From positions 1 to 45,181 of the forward strand of contig JAEKLF010000063.1 of the NCBI GenBank assembly GCA_019509985.1: a stretch of DNA of 45,181 bases, written 5' to 3'. The position numbers were made by a program, and so were the translations under genes. The DNA comes from Burkholderiales bacterium. Its GTDB lineage: Bacteria > Pseudomonadota > Gammaproteobacteria > Burkholderiales > Burkholderiaceae_C. Below are positions 1-10,112 of this stretch, one piece after another. Within the stretch, counting starts at the first letter, position 1; every line of letters begins with the position of its first letter. The notes below the pieces were generated by a model, which was given only the letters and a program-made list of their open reading frames with translations, was not told the DNA's origin and did no database searches.

Positions 1-200
1 GCCAGCGGGTCGTAGGTGTAGAGGCTCTCGAAGATGTGAGCCGTGACGGAGCGCGAGTAGATGTCCGAGATCCTGACCGGATCGAAGCCCGTCTCGGCGA
101 TCATGAAGGCGTAGCGCAGCGTCTTGACCGGTTCGGCGGCATGGCCGGCGGCGGGGATCAGCGCGGCGCACAGGGCCAGCGCGGCGAACAGGTGTTTCAT
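1..200 (-). CDS. ABC transporter family 5 solute-binding protein, N-terminal part (cut by window edge)
   Basis: Only the first 66 codons are present; the gene continues beyond base 1. The start ATG (198-200) overlaps the TGA of the upstream gene by one base (TGATG), so the two are translationally coupled. The protein begins with a Sec-type signal (Lys-3, hydrophobic core, A-x-A near residues 19-22). It then carries the segment LRYAFMIAETGFDPVRISD, which matches LRYAFKVAETGFDPVQVTD in its neighbour almost residue for residue. It is therefore a tandem paralogue: a periplasmic binding protein of the extracellular solute-binding family 5 (peptides, opines, nickel and similar ligands). The ligand cannot be told from this fragment. 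The family call is firm because of the paralogue; completeness is unknown. Confidence 0.85.
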   Translation of the reverse strand, partial: MKHLFAALALCAALIPAAGHAAEPVKTLRYAFMIAETGFDPVRISDIYSRSVTAHIFESLYTYDPL

Positions 201-2005
201 CACTGGCCTTGGTTGGCTTTGGGCAGGGCGGCGACGTCGATGTCGACGTACTTCCAGAAGTCGCGCACGAAGAGGTTGCGGCTGTAGCCCTTGACCCAGG
301 GCTGGGCCATGTCGGTCCAGATGCGGTGCACATGGAATTTGTAGGGCGCGTAGGCCACCAGCAGGCGCTGGGCGTCCGTCATCAGCCGGGCACGCTCGGG
401 GCCGTCCGGCAGTGTGCTCTGCCTGTCATAGAGGGCCTCGAAGGCGGGCAGCTCGAAGCGCGCCTTGTTGGCATTGCCCTTGGATTTGCTGGAGCCCATC
501 GCCAGGAAGGTGTCGCCATCCGGCGTCGAGGCCACCCAGCCGAGGCCCCACATCTGCAGCTTGGCGGCGTTGGAGGACTTGAGGTGCTCCGGCCATTTGG
601 CAATCTTGAACTTCATGCGCACGCCCAGGGCGTCCATGTTCTTCTGCCACTGCTCGGCGAGCTGGCGATTCTGCGCGTCGGGCGTCGTTGCGTATTCGAG
701 CTGGAGGGGTGAGCCGTCGGGCATGTCGCGCCAGCCGTCGCCGTCCTTGTCGGTGTAGCCATAGAGCTCAAGCAGGGCCTTGGCCTTGGCGAGGTTGAAC
801 TCGCTCATCTCGGACTTGAACTCCGGATTGAAGCCGAAGGACACCGGTGGAATCGGTCCCTGGCTGCTGACGGCCTGGCTGCGGCGCACGAGGCGGATTT
901 CCTTGTCCAGGTCCACGGCCAGGTTGATGGCGCGGCGTAGCGCGATCTTGTCGGGCGTGTAGCCGCCGACGATGGGGTCCTGCATGTTGAAGTAGCTGTA
1001 CGACACGTCGGCACGCGGGTAGCGCGTCATCGAGATGCCCTGCCTGGCCAGGTTGGGCGCGAGGCGGTTGTTGGGCATCGCAATCGACGTGAAATCCGCC
1101 GGCACCTCTTCGATGACGTCGAACTCGCCGCGCAGGAAGGACAGCCAGCGCGGCTGGGCCTCCTCGATGATCTCGATGACGACGCGGTCCACCATGGGCA
1201 GCTTGCGGCCCTGCAGTGCAGCCGCCTCGGCCTTGACGCGCGGGTCGGCCTCGGGCGGCACGGTCTCGGCATAGCGCAGGTCGCGGAAGTTGGGGTTCTT
1301 CTCGAGCACGATGCGCGAGCTGCGCCGCCATTCGGCCAGCTGGAAGGCATTGGTGCCGACCGGGTGCTCCATGATCTTGTCGCCGTAGAACTCGACCACC
1401 TCGCGCGCCACGGCGCCAAAGGTGCCGGAGTCGCTGAAGTTGTAGATGAAGCGCGGGTCGCTCACGCCCAGCTTGACCTGAAAGGTGTAGCGGTCCAGCG
1501 TTTTCGCGCCTTCAACTTCGCGGTCGTAGTCGAAAGGTTTTTTGGCCTTCATCAGCTCGCTGCGCAGTTCCGACAGGCCGAGCAGCCTGGCGTTCTCCAG
1601 CAGGTAGAGGTTGCCGCTCTTGAGCTTGGGGTCGTAGTGGCGCTTGAGCGAATACACATAGTCGGCCGCGACCAGCTCGCGCTTCTTGCCGCCGAAGGCC
1701 GGGTCGTCCGAAAAGTAGATGCCCGGCTGGACGTGGAAGGTGATGGTCTTGAAATCGGCGCTGATCTCCGGCATTGCCTTCAGCGTGGCCGGGCGCAGCT
1801 TGAAGGGGCGGGCGCCGAAGTCGTATTCCAGCGGCGCATCCAGGATGCCGGCGATGACGGCCTTGGAATAGATGTCGGTGACCTGGACCGGGTCGAAGCC
1901 GGTCTCGGCGACCTTGAAGGCGTAGCGCAGCACCTTGTCCGCGGCCTGGGCGGGGTGGAGCGCGCAGGCCAGCAACAGGGCGGTCAGCAGGGACTTGGAC
2001 TTCAT
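200..2005 (-). CDS. ABC transporter family 5 solute-binding protein (peptide/opine class)
   Basis: A 601-residue periplasmic binding protein for a peptide-class ABC importer. I chose the ATG at 2005 because it is followed at once by a clean signal peptide (MKSKSLLTALLLACALHPAQA, residues 1-21). An upstream in-frame ATG at 2113 would add 36 polar residues before the signal and run into the divergent promoter region. The mature part has the family 5 layout: LRYAFKVAETGFDPV near the N-terminus, then a mid-region with VAADYVYSLKRHYDP and a C-terminal lobe with LQMWGLGWVASTPDGD. The length is slightly above the usual 500-550 residues of DppA/OppA. It sits divergent from the permease operon that starts at 2158 and overlaps a second binding protein by one base. 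The ligand is not predicted. Confidence 0.9.
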   Translation of the reverse strand: MKSKSLLTALLLACALHPAQAADKVLRYAFKVAETGFDPVQVTDIYSKAVIAGILDAPLEYDFGARPFKLRPATLKAMPEISADFKTITFHVQPGIYFSDDPAFGGKKRELVAADYVYSLKRHYDPKLKSGNLYLLENARLLGLSELRSELMKAKKPFDYDREVEGAKTLDRYTFQVKLGVSDPRFIYNFSDSGTFGAVAREVVEFYGDKIMEHPVGTNAFQLAEWRRSSRIVLEKNPNFRDLRYAETVPPEADPRVKAEAAALQGRKLPMVDRVVIEIIEEAQPRWLSFLRGEFDVIEEVPADFTSIAMPNNRLAPNLARQGISMTRYPRADVSYSYFNMQDPIVGGYTPDKIALRRAINLAVDLDKEIRLVRRSQAVSSQGPIPPVSFGFNPEFKSEMSEFNLAKAKALLELYGYTDKDGDGWRDMPDGSPLQLEYATTPDAQNRQLAEQWQKNMDALGVRMKFKIAKWPEHLKSSNAAKLQMWGLGWVASTPDGDTFLAMGSSKSKGNANKARFELPAFEALYDRQSTLPDGPERARLMTDAQRLLVAYAPYKFHVHRIWTDMAQPWVKGYSRNLFVRDFWKYVDIDVAALPKANQGQ

Positions 2006-2033
2006 CGCAGCGTGCGCGGGTGGCGGGAAAGTC

Positions 2034-2089
2034 GCGGAGTCTAGTGAAACCGGCATGCCGGCAGGCGCTGTCGCTCGCATAGACTCCGC
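2034..2089. promoter_or_regulatory. nested dyad in the divergent ABC-transporter promoter region
   Basis: A perfect 10-bp inverted repeat (GCGGAGTCTA at 2034-2043, TAGACTCCGC at 2080-2089) encloses a perfect 12-bp palindrome CCGGCATGCCGG at 2050-2061. It lies midway between the binding-protein start (2005, minus) and the permease start (2158, plus). The placement suits an operator controlling both directions, but no regulator gene lies beside it, so the function is inferred. Confidence 0.5.
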
Positions 2090-2103
2090 CCCGTTTCTCG
2101 TGT

Positions 2104-2126
2104 AACCCCGCATCCACGGCGGGGTT
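2104..2126 (+). promoter_or_regulatory. leader hairpin before permease operon
   Basis: AACCCCGC (2104-2111) and GCGGGGTT (2119-2126) form a perfect 8-bp stem with a 7-nt loop, followed by TGTGATTTC. It is 31 bases before the permease ATG. The weak T-run makes a true terminator doubtful; it may be an attenuator or an mRNA-stabilising hairpin. Confidence 0.4.
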
Positions 2127-2157
2127 TGTGATTTCTGGAGCCCCGCTGGAGTCCTGA

Positions 2158-3096
2158 ATGGCGGCCTATCTCGTCCGACGCCTGTGGCAGATGATCCCGA
2201 CCCTGCTGGGCGTCGTGCTGCTGGTGTTCTTCCTGTTCAAGTACTTTGGCAGCGATCCGGCCATCGTCCTGGGTGGCCTCAACGCCAGCCATGAGCAGAT
2301 CGAATCCATCCGCGAGCAGCTTGGCCTGAACAAGCCGGTCTGGGAGCAGCTGTGGATCTTCGTCAGGCAGATCGTCACCTTCGACTGGGGCCGCAGCTGG
2401 GCAACCAATGAGTCGGTGGCCAACCTCTTCGCCACGCGCCTGCCGGCCACGCTGACGGTCACGCTGCCCATCCTCATCCTGGAGGTGCTGCTGGCCATTC
2501 CCTTCGCGATGGCCGTTGCCGCCGTGCGCGGCAGCCTGACCGACCGCGCAGTGATGGTCTGCACGACGGTGGCCGTGTCCATCTCGCTGCTGGTCTACGT
2601 CATCCTGGCGCAGTACTTCTTCGCCTTCCGCCTGGGCTGGTTCCCCGTGCAGGGCTGGACGGGCAACCACTGGACCAACCTGACGACCTACGCGCCGCTG
2701 CCCATCCTGGTGGCCGTGGCCGTGTCGATGGCGCCGCAGATCCGCCTGTACCGCAGCTTCTTCCTCGACGAGATCGGCCACGACTACGTGCGCACCGCGC
2801 GCGCCAAGGGCCTCACCGAGCGCACCGTGCTGCTCAAGCACGTGCTGCGCAACGCGATGATCCCCATCCTCACCAACGTCTCCGTGCTGGTGCCCGGCGT
2901 GCTCGTGGGCAGCTTCCTGATCGAGGTCTTCTTCTCCATCCCGGGCCTGGGCCGCGAGCTGCTGCTGGCCGTCAACCGCGGCGACTATCCCGTCATCCAG
3001 GCCTTCGCCATCTACCTGGCCGCGCTGACGATGACGGTCAACCTGGTCGTGGACCTGCTCTACAAGCTGGTCGACCCGCGCGTGGTTCTCAAATGA
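2158..3096 (+). CDS. ABC transporter permease, DppB/OppB type
   Basis: A 312-residue inner-membrane permease of the peptide/nickel importer family. The N-terminus is typical (AAYLVRRLWQMIPTLLGVVLLVFFLF, read in two parts), with the first membrane helix at about residues 8-28 and five more downstream. The cytoplasmic EAA-type loop (YVRTARAKGLTERTVLLKHVLRNA, roughly residues 210-233) couples to the ATPase. GGAG at 2147-2150 sits seven bases before the ATG and supports this start. Its last four bases (ATGA) overlap the start of the second permease, so they are co-translated. The two binding proteins divergent from it are the obvious periplasmic partners. Confidence 0.93.
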   Translation: MAAYLVRRLWQMIPTLLGVVLLVFFLFKYFGSDPAIVLGGLNASHEQIESIREQLGLNKPVWEQLWIFVRQIVTFDWGRSWATNESVANLFATRLPATLTVTLPILILEVLLAIPFAMAVAAVRGSLTDRAVMVCTTVAVSISLLVYVILAQYFFAFRLGWFPVQGWTGNHWTNLTTYAPLPILVAVAVSMAPQIRLYRSFFLDEIGHDYVRTARAKGLTERTVLLKHVLRNAMIPILTNVSVLVPGVLVGSFLIEVFFSIPGLGRELLLAVNRGDYPVIQAFAIYLAALTMTVNLVVDLLYKLVDPRVVLK

Positions 3097-4114
3097 GCGC
3101 GATCTCCAACTCATCCGGTGGCGTCTGGGCCGCCTCCTGGCGGCGGCTCAAGACCGACCGCGTCGGCATGGCCAGCATGGTCGTCGTCGGCCTCTTCCTC
3201 GTGCTCGTGCTGCTGGCCGCGACCCACCTCGTCGCGGCCGACTGGCAGAAGGAGGTCGGCGTGCCCAACGCACCGCCGACGCTGCTGGGCGCGCAGCCCG
3301 CCGAGGACACCGGCGTCATCGCCACGCCCAAGGGCCCGAACGTCGACCTGTCCGACATCGACCCGCTGGCGCCGCGTTATGCGGAGTGGGCGGAGCGCGC
3401 CAAGGCCTTCAAGACCGACGACATCGTCAAGGCGGAGACGCTGCCGCTGGGCGGCGACCGCCTGGGCCGCGACGTGCTGGCCAAGGTCGTCAAGGGCGCC
3501 GAGGTGTCCATCTTCGTGGGCCTGGCCGCCGCCGCGGTGGCCACGCTGATCGGCACCGTGCTGGGCGCCGTGTCGGGATTCTTCGGCGGCAAGGTGGGTG
3601 ACTTCCTGGAGTGGGTCTACAACGTCTTCACGGCCATCCCGAGCATCCTGCTGATCTTCGCGTTCGCGGCGATCTTCCCGCGCGGCGTGGGTGCCGTCGT
3701 CGCCATCCTGGCGCTGACCGGCTGGACGGGCATCTACCGCCTGATCCGGGCCGAGTTCATGAAGCACCGCGTGCGCGAGTACGTGCGCTCGGCCGAGGCC
3801 ATCGGGGCCTCGCGGGCGTCGCGCATGTTCCGGCACATCCTGCCCAATGTGTCGCACATCGCGCTGGTGCAGCTGTCTCTGAACGTCGTGAGCTTCATCA
3901 AGGCCGAGGTCATCCTGAGCTACCTGAACTTGGGCGTTGGCGTGGACCAGGTCAGCTGGGGCACGATGCTGGGCGAGGCCCAGAACGAACTGATCCTGGG
4001 CTACTGGTGGCAGCTGGCCATCGTGGCGGCCTTCATGGCCGTCTTCGTCACCGCCTTCGCACTGTTCACGGATGCGCTGCGCGACGCGCTCGACCCGAAG
4101 TTGAGAGGCCTCGA

Positions 4115-4118
<4 letters not shown>
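3093..4118 (+). CDS. ABC transporter permease, DppC/OppC type
   Basis: A 341-residue second permease that pairs with the DppB-like subunit to form the importer channel. The first helix lies at about residues 28-48 (ASMVVVGLFLVLVLLAAT). A periplasmic loop of about 80 residues follows, longer than in E. coli DppC and reminiscent of YejE-like subunits. Five further helices come next, and the EAA loop reads YVRSAEAIGASRASRMFRHILPNVSH. It starts inside the stop of the upstream permease (ATGA) and ends inside the start of the ATPase (ATGA). The assignment to the family is secure; the substrate is not known. Confidence 0.93.
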
Positions 4119-5830
<1,712 letters not shown>

Positions 5831-5920
5831 GCGGTCGACGCGGCGGCGCGCGTGGAATTTGAACGCTCTTCGCCGTGGCAAGCGCGACAGGCATGCTGAA
5901 CCGCGCTGAAATGAGGCGTG

Positions 5921-5938
5921 CGGGGCTTTGCAGCCCCG
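5921..5938 (+). promoter_or_regulatory. hairpin ahead of the first TPR-GGDEF gene
   Basis: CGGGGCT (5921-5927) and AGCCCCG (5932-5938) form a perfect 7-bp stem with a TTGC loop, 14 bases before the preferred ATG at 5953. No T-run follows, so it is not a normal terminator. It would lie in the ribosome-landing region and may affect translation; that role is inferred. Confidence 0.35.
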
Positions 5939-5952
5939 ACTCTGCCCTCTCG

Positions 5953-8073
5953 ATGCCCCGATTCCTGGTTTCCCGTTCCACGCTGTGCGCGGCGCTGGCC
6001 GCGCTGGCGCTGCTGTGCGCCTGTTCGCCGCGCGGTGATGGGGGCCCGGACGTGCCGTCGGCCGCCGCCTCGGCGCCGGCCGACGAGGCGCTGGCCCGCG
6101 ACCTCGACCGCATCGAGCGCGCCGCGCGCGCCAAGCCCACGCAGTACGAGCAGGAGCTGCGCGCCCGCGGCGCGACGCTGGCTGCGGGCAGCGCCGGCCA
6201 GCTCGACGTCATTTCGCTGCGCGGCCTGCTCGCCGCCTTCGCCCGCGACCGCGCGCTGACCGACCAGCTCGCCCAGCAGCTGCGCGACTGGCCGGCCGGC
6301 GAACTGCGCGCGGCCGCCACCGTCGCGGCCGCCACCGTCAGCGCCGAATACCTGCGCCAGCACGGCGACCTGCGCGAGGCGCGCAAGCTGCTGATGGCCG
6401 TCGACGCGGCCCAGCTCAACGGCGCCGGCCTGGTTTATCGCTGGCGCTACTTCCGCCAGCTCGCGGCCATCAGCAGCGATGCCGGCGAGCTCGACGCCTC
6501 GCTGACCCACGGGCACAACGCACTGCGCCTGGCCGAGCAGACCGGCCAGCCCTGGCGCGTCGCGCTGTCGCTGGTGGACCTCGCCTTCACGACGCTGCGC
6601 GCCGACACGCCGGCGCGCGCCCGCCAGATCGTCGCCCAGGCGCTGACCGAGGCGCAGAAGGACCCCGACCCGATGACGCTGAACCAGGTCTACACGATGC
6701 GCGGCATCGTGCACGCCGACGACAGCGACTCCAGCATCACGCTGCAGGCCAACTCCGATGCGCTGGAGCAGGCCGCCGCCGCTGGCGCCGACTCGGTGCG
6801 GGCCCTCGGCCTGGCCAACTTCGCCGACTACCACCTGCGCCAGGGCCACCCGGCGCGCGCGCTGGAGCTGGCCGAGCAGGCCTTGCCGCTGGCGCGCTCG
6901 ACGCGCAACACCAGTGCCGAGAGCGTCGCCCGCTCCAACATCGGCCTGGCCAAGATCGCGATGGGCCGCGTCGCCGAGGGCCGCGACGACGTGCGCGCCG
7001 CCATCACGCTGGACGAGCAGCAGGGCGCGATGGCCTACGCCTCCGACGGCTGGAAGGAACTGGCCGGCTACCTGGAGCGGGCGGGCGACCTGGCCGGTGC
7101 CGTGGCCGCCTACCGCGAACACCGCCGCATGGTCGACCGCGTGTTGCGCGACGAAACGCGCAAGCTGCTGCTGGAGGCGCAGGAGCGCCAGGACGCCGAG
7201 CAGCGCGCGCGCGACATCGAGCTGCTCAACCGCGACAACGCGCTCAAGGCCGAGCAGGTGCATCAACGCAACCTGGCGCTCGCGCTGTGGGCCGCCCTGG
7301 GCGGCTGCGTCGTCGTGTCGCTGGTGCTGCTCTATCAGGCCTTCCGTCGTGTGCGCCGCACCAACCAGGCGCTGGCGCACAGCAATGCCTCGCTGAAGCG
7401 CCAGAGCGAGACCGACCCGCTGACCGGCCTGGCCAACCGCCGCCACTTCCAGGCCGCCATCCGCAGCCTGTCCAGCGGCGAGGGCCTCGCGGCCAGCGTC
7501 TTCCTCATCGACGTCGACCACTTCAAGCGCATCAACGACAGCTTCGGCCATGCCGCTGGCGACGCCGTGCTCGTCGAGATGGCGCGTCGCCTGCGCGAGG
7601 CCGTGCGCGATGACGACCTCATCGTGCGCTGGGGTGGTGAGGAGTTCCTCATCGTCGCCCGCACTCGCGAGGGCATGTTCGCGCCCCAGCTGGCCCAGCG
7701 CCTGCTGGACCTCATCGGCACCGAGCCCGTGCCCTACGAAGGCCGCAGCATCCACGTCACCGCCTCCATCGGCTTCGTCAGCCTGCCCGTGGCGCCGCAT
7801 GGGCTGAGGCTGTCGTGGGAGCGCGCCATCGACCTTGTCGACACCGTCATGTACCTCGCCAAGGCCCATGGCCGCAACAAGGCCTACGGTGTCGAGCGCA
7901 TCCACGCCGAGGACGCCGTCGCCGCGGCCCAGCTGACGGCGCGCCTGGAAGCGGCCTGGAGCGAGGGCCGCGTCGGCCTGATGGCGCTCAGCGGCCCGGG
8001 TGCCCACCCGGCCGCGGCGCCGTCCAGCGGCTTCCAGAACCTTGACGACGGCGTCCGGCCGGCCAGCGCATGA
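5953..8073 (+). CDS. exported TPR-domain diguanylate cyclase (GGDEF), first of two paralogues
   Basis: A 706-residue membrane-anchored diguanylate cyclase that makes c-di-GMP from two GTP. I prefer the ATG at 5953 because a signal sequence follows at once, with a possible lipobox ending at Cys-24 (L-C-A-C). ATGs at 5893 and 5911 would add polar residues; no clear ribosome site favours any of them. Residues 40-430 are helical TPR-like repeats, presumably periplasmic. A membrane helix lies near 441-463 (LALALWAALGGCVVVSLVLL), followed by a cytoplasmic GGDEF domain (TDPLTGLANRRHF onward). The active site reads RWGGEEF near 561-565. The inhibitory I-site RDDD stands five residues before it, so product inhibition is likely. 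It overlaps the next, paralogous cyclase by ATGA. Confidence 0.9.
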   Translation: MPRFLVSRSTLCAALAALALLCACSPRGDGGPDVPSAAASAPADEALARDLDRIERAARAKPTQYEQELRARGATLAAGSAGQLDVISLRGLLAAFARDRALTDQLAQQLRDWPAGELRAAATVAAATVSAEYLRQHGDLREARKLLMAVDAAQLNGAGLVYRWRYFRQLAAISSDAGELDASLTHGHNALRLAEQTGQPWRVALSLVDLAFTTLRADTPARARQIVAQALTEAQKDPDPMTLNQVYTMRGIVHADDSDSSITLQANSDALEQAAAAGADSVRALGLANFADYHLRQGHPARALELAEQALPLARSTRNTSAESVARSNIGLAKIAMGRVAEGRDDVRAAITLDEQQGAMAYASDGWKELAGYLERAGDLAGAVAAYREHRRMVDRVLRDETRKLLLEAQERQDAEQRARDIELLNRDNALKAEQVHQRNLALALWAALGGCVVVSLVLLYQAFRRVRRTNQALAHSNASLKRQSETDPLTGLANRRHFQAAIRSLSSGEGLAASVFLIDVDHFKRINDSFGHAAGDAVLVEMARRLREAVRDDDLIVRWGGEEFLIVARTREGMFAPQLAQRLLDLIGTEPVPYEGRSIHVTASIGFVSLPVAPHGLRLSWERAIDLVDTVMYLAKAHGRNKAYGVERIHAEDAVAAAQLTARLEAAWSEGRVGLMALSGPGAHPAAAPSSGFQNLDDGVRPASA

Positions 8074-10112
8074 GACGCGCCGCCCTGGCCCTCGCGCTGC
8101 TGCTGGCCGCCGCCACGGGGCAGGCCGCGCCCGTCACCGCACCCGACCCGGTGGCCGAGAACACGCTGCTCGCCAACATCACGCGCCGCGCCTTCGACGA
8201 CCCCGACGCCATGCTGGCCGAGCTCGGCCGGCGCTGGCCCACGCACGCCGGCCCCGGCCAGCCGCGCGAGGCCGCCTGGCTGCTGGCGCGCGGCCGCGTG
8301 CTGCTGGCCGGCGGCCAGATCGAGGCGGCCGACGCCGTCGCTGCGCAGTTGATGGCGCGCGAGGACGGCGTGGACCGCAGTTGGCTGCTGCGGGCACTGA
8401 TCCAGGAGCGCGCCGGCAAGCCCGCCGGCGCGCTGGCCGCGCGCGCGATGACCGGCCTGAACAAACGCTGCCCGGCCGGTGACGAGGTGCGCGCCGTGCG
8501 CGAGCTGGGCTGCGACTTCCGCAGCGCCTGGGAGGCCCTGCGCCTGATGCAGCGCGAGCAGGCCGGCCAGGGCGTTTTCATCGATGCCGAGGCCATCACG
8601 CGCCGCAGCCTTGTGCTGGCCCGCGCCGGCGAGGACAGGCACCTGGCCTCGATCAGCCTGGGCATGCTCGCCCTCGTGCTGCAAGCCCAGGACCATGTCG
8701 ACGCGGCGCGCGTCGAGATCCGCAACGCCGAAACCGAAGCCCAGGGCGACCTCGTCGCCGGCGCGCGCGTGCGCAACTACGAGGCCGTCGTCGAGCGCCG
8801 CGCGCGCGACCTGCCCGCAGCGCGCAGCGCGCTGGAGGCCGCCCTCGTGCTGGCCGAGCAGGCCGATGCGCCCCATTTCGCAGCCGTGCTGCGCTCCAAC
8901 CTCGTCGACGCCTACATGCACCTGGGCCTGCTGAAGGAAGCCCAGGCGGCCGGCCAGCGCGCGCTGCCGGTGCTGCAACGCTTTCGCGACCGGGCCTTCG
9001 AGCGCAGCCTGCACCACAACCTCGCGGTTGCCCACATCAAGCTGCATCAGTTCGATGCCGCGCGCCAGGAGCTCGCCAAGGTCGGCGAATTCACCGTCGA
9101 CCCCTCCGACCTGGTGCTGCGTGCCCGCGAGCTGCGTGAGCTCGGCGACACCTGGGCCGAGGCCGGCCAGTACAAGGAAGCGCTCGCCGCCTACAACGAC
9201 GAGCGCGAGCTGAACGCGCGCAGCAACGAGCGCAACCGCGCCAGCGCGCTGGAGGAGCTGCGCCGCAAGTACGACAGCGCCGCCAAGCAGCGCGACCTCG
9301 ACCTGCTGGCCCGCGATGGCCAGTTGAAGGACCAGCAGATCGAGACCCAGCGGCTCGCGCAGAAAGTGGGCGTGGCCGTCGGCGCGCTGCTGCTGCTGTC
9401 CATCGTGCTGATCGGCGTGACGCTGCTGCGCATGCGCCGCGCGCAGCAGCGCCTGACGGCCAACCAGAGCCTGCTGCGCGCGCAGAGCGAACGCGACCCG
9501 CTGACCGACCTGTCCAACCGCCGCCATTTCCTGGCCGTCATGGACCAGCGCGCACGCCAGACCCAGACCGACGGCTTCCACGGCGCGCTGATGATGATCG
9601 ACATCGATCACTTCAAGAACGTCAACGACTGGCATGGCCACGCGGCCGGCGACGCCGTCATCGTCGAGGTCAGCCAGCGCATCCGCGCGGCCGTGCGCGA
9701 CACCGATCTCGTCGTGCGCTGGGGCGGCGAGGAGTTCCTCGTCTTCGCCGTCGAGATGGGCGCCAAGGACCTCGCCCAAATGGCCGAGCGCATCCTGCGC
9801 AGCATTGGCGGCGAGGTCGTCGAGACGTCCGAGGGCCCGTTGCGCGTCACCGCCTCCATCGGTTTCGCGAGCTTCCCGCTGGGAGGCTCCAGCGGCTCGG
9901 CTGCGTCGGCGCTGCGCCTGCACTGGGAGCAGGCCGTCAACTGGGCCGACATGGTGCTTTACAAGGCCAAGGCCGAGGGCCGCAACCGCGGCGTCGGCAT
10001 CACGGCCGTGGAGGCGCCCGACGCCGACACGCTGGTCGCCATCCTGCAGGACTTCGACGCGGCCTGCATGAACGGCCAGGTCAAGCTCAACCTGCTGCTC
10101 GGGCCGGCATGA
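8070..10112 (+). CDS. exported TPR-domain diguanylate cyclase (GGDEF), second paralogue
   Basis: A 680-residue paralogue of the preceding gene with the same order: cleavable signal (ALALALLLAAATGQA, residues 5-19), about 400 residues of TPR-like repeats, a membrane helix near 432-454 (VGVAVGALLLLSIVLIGVTLL), then a GGDEF domain starting at RDPLTDLSNRRHF. The catalytic loop is RWGGEEF near residue 551. The RDTD I-site lies five residues upstream, so the enzyme should be active and feedback-inhibited. It starts within the stop codon of the first cyclase and its own stop overlaps the start of a Bug binding-protein gene. The ligand sensed by the TPR part is unknown. Confidence 0.9.
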   Translation: MRRAALALALLLAAATGQAAPVTAPDPVAENTLLANITRRAFDDPDAMLAELGRRWPTHAGPGQPREAAWLLARGRVLLAGGQIEAADAVAAQLMAREDGVDRSWLLRALIQERAGKPAGALAARAMTGLNKRCPAGDEVRAVRELGCDFRSAWEALRLMQREQAGQGVFIDAEAITRRSLVLARAGEDRHLASISLGMLALVLQAQDHVDAARVEIRNAETEAQGDLVAGARVRNYEAVVERRARDLPAARSALEAALVLAEQADAPHFAAVLRSNLVDAYMHLGLLKEAQAAGQRALPVLQRFRDRAFERSLHHNLAVAHIKLHQFDAARQELAKVGEFTVDPSDLVLRARELRELGDTWAEAGQYKEALAAYNDERELNARSNERNRASALEELRRKYDSAAKQRDLDLLARDGQLKDQQIETQRLAQKVGVAVGALLLLSIVLIGVTLLRMRRAQQRLTANQSLLRAQSERDPLTDLSNRRHFLAVMDQRARQTQTDGFHGALMMIDIDHFKNVNDWHGHAAGDAVIVEVSQRIRAAVRDTDLVVRWGGEEFLVFAVEMGAKDLAQMAERILRSIGGEVVETSEGPLRVTASIGFASFPLGGSSGSAASALRLHWEQAVNWADMVLYKAKAEGRNRGVGITAVEAPDADTLVAILQDFDAACMNGQVKLNLLLGPA

